NCBI RefSeq assembly: GCF_003217295.1
Contig: NZ_QJTJ01000005.1
Span: 1-64,000, forward strand
Direction of reading: 5' to 3'
Length of the DNA: 64,000 nt
From: Ureibacillus chungkukjangi
GTDB taxonomy: Bacteria > Bacillota > Bacilli > Bacillales_A > Planococcaceae
A program made the position numbers and the translations under genes. Positions 63,951 through 64,000 of this stretch are shown here, in pieces (position 1 is the first letter of the stretch; the number at the start of each line of letters is the position of its first letter). A model generated the notes under the pieces. That model saw only the letters and a program-made list of their open reading frames with translations. It searched no databases and was not told the origin of the DNA.

Positions 63951-64000
63951 AGCATTAATATCATCCCTTCAATTGAATATATATTCAGTATAAAATAGTA

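Overview
The window looks like chromosome from a low-GC, spore-forming member of the Bacillales, most like Bacillaceae/Planococcaceae (Lysinibacillus, Solibacillus or a relative). This is inferred from the AT-rich sequence, strong AGGAGG-type ribosome binding sites, frequent GTG/TTG starts, a Spo0E-type phosphatase, SpoIIP-family amidases, proline T-box leaders, and gene order recalling the Bacillus subtilis yqj and yqh regions. No rRNA, tRNA or CRISPR array was seen.

Region 1 (1-14393) is accessory DNA. It opens with the 3' end of an IS3-family element. It then carries a DUF1259 protein, the wreck of a heavy-metal P-type ATPase, a YdhK-type Met/His-rich lipoprotein, two divergent SpoIIP-family amidases, a frameshifted SRPBCC gene and a lipoprotein multicopper oxidase. 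The YdhK protein, the oxidase and the broken ATPase look like a decaying copper-handling set. Next comes a defence-like block: an XRE repressor divergent from a solitary DGQHR/DndB-like gene, then an AbiGi/AbiGii abortive-infection pair. The block ends at an intact IS1182-family element that sits inside a palindrome, with an exact 31-bp copy on each side.

Region 2 (14639-25320) is conserved housekeeping DNA: dinB (5' end apparently lost), rnz, a small membrane protein, proC under a proline T-box, an MBL-fold hydrolase, the hmp/nsrR nitric oxide defence pair with shared control sites, an SDR, and argG-argH.

Region 3 (25733-35193) holds small secreted or lipoprotein genes, the proBA operon behind a second proline T-box, two tandem microprotein paralogues, a structured extragenic repeat with 52-bp periodicity, a GNAT, a MarR regulator, hslO (Hsp33), and an HpaB-family monooxygenase.

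Region 4 (35733-47601) starts with a MerR regulator that appears to use an ATT start codon, followed by a CNNM/CorC-type membrane protein whose Shine-Dalgarno is separated from its start by a hairpin. It continues with a lipoprotein, a retropepsin-like protein, an alpha/beta hydrolase, a branched-chain aminotransferase, an SDR-thiolase pair, a MOSC protein, an XRE regulator, a GNAT, a PrpE-like phosphatase and a DUF2164 protein.

Region 5 (47615-64000) has an MFS transporter, a Spo0E-like microprotein, the yqhH-yqhG pair, an alpha carbonic anhydrase, a CBS-ACT (CbpA-like) protein, a secreted repeat protein, a HAD phosphatase, a uroporphyrinogen-III synthase-like protein, an endolysin-like amidase, a phosphodiesterase-family protein and an aldehyde dehydrogenase. 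It ends in a striking array of 52-bp tandem repeats built from alternating TTGCTAC/GTAGCAA inverted repeats.
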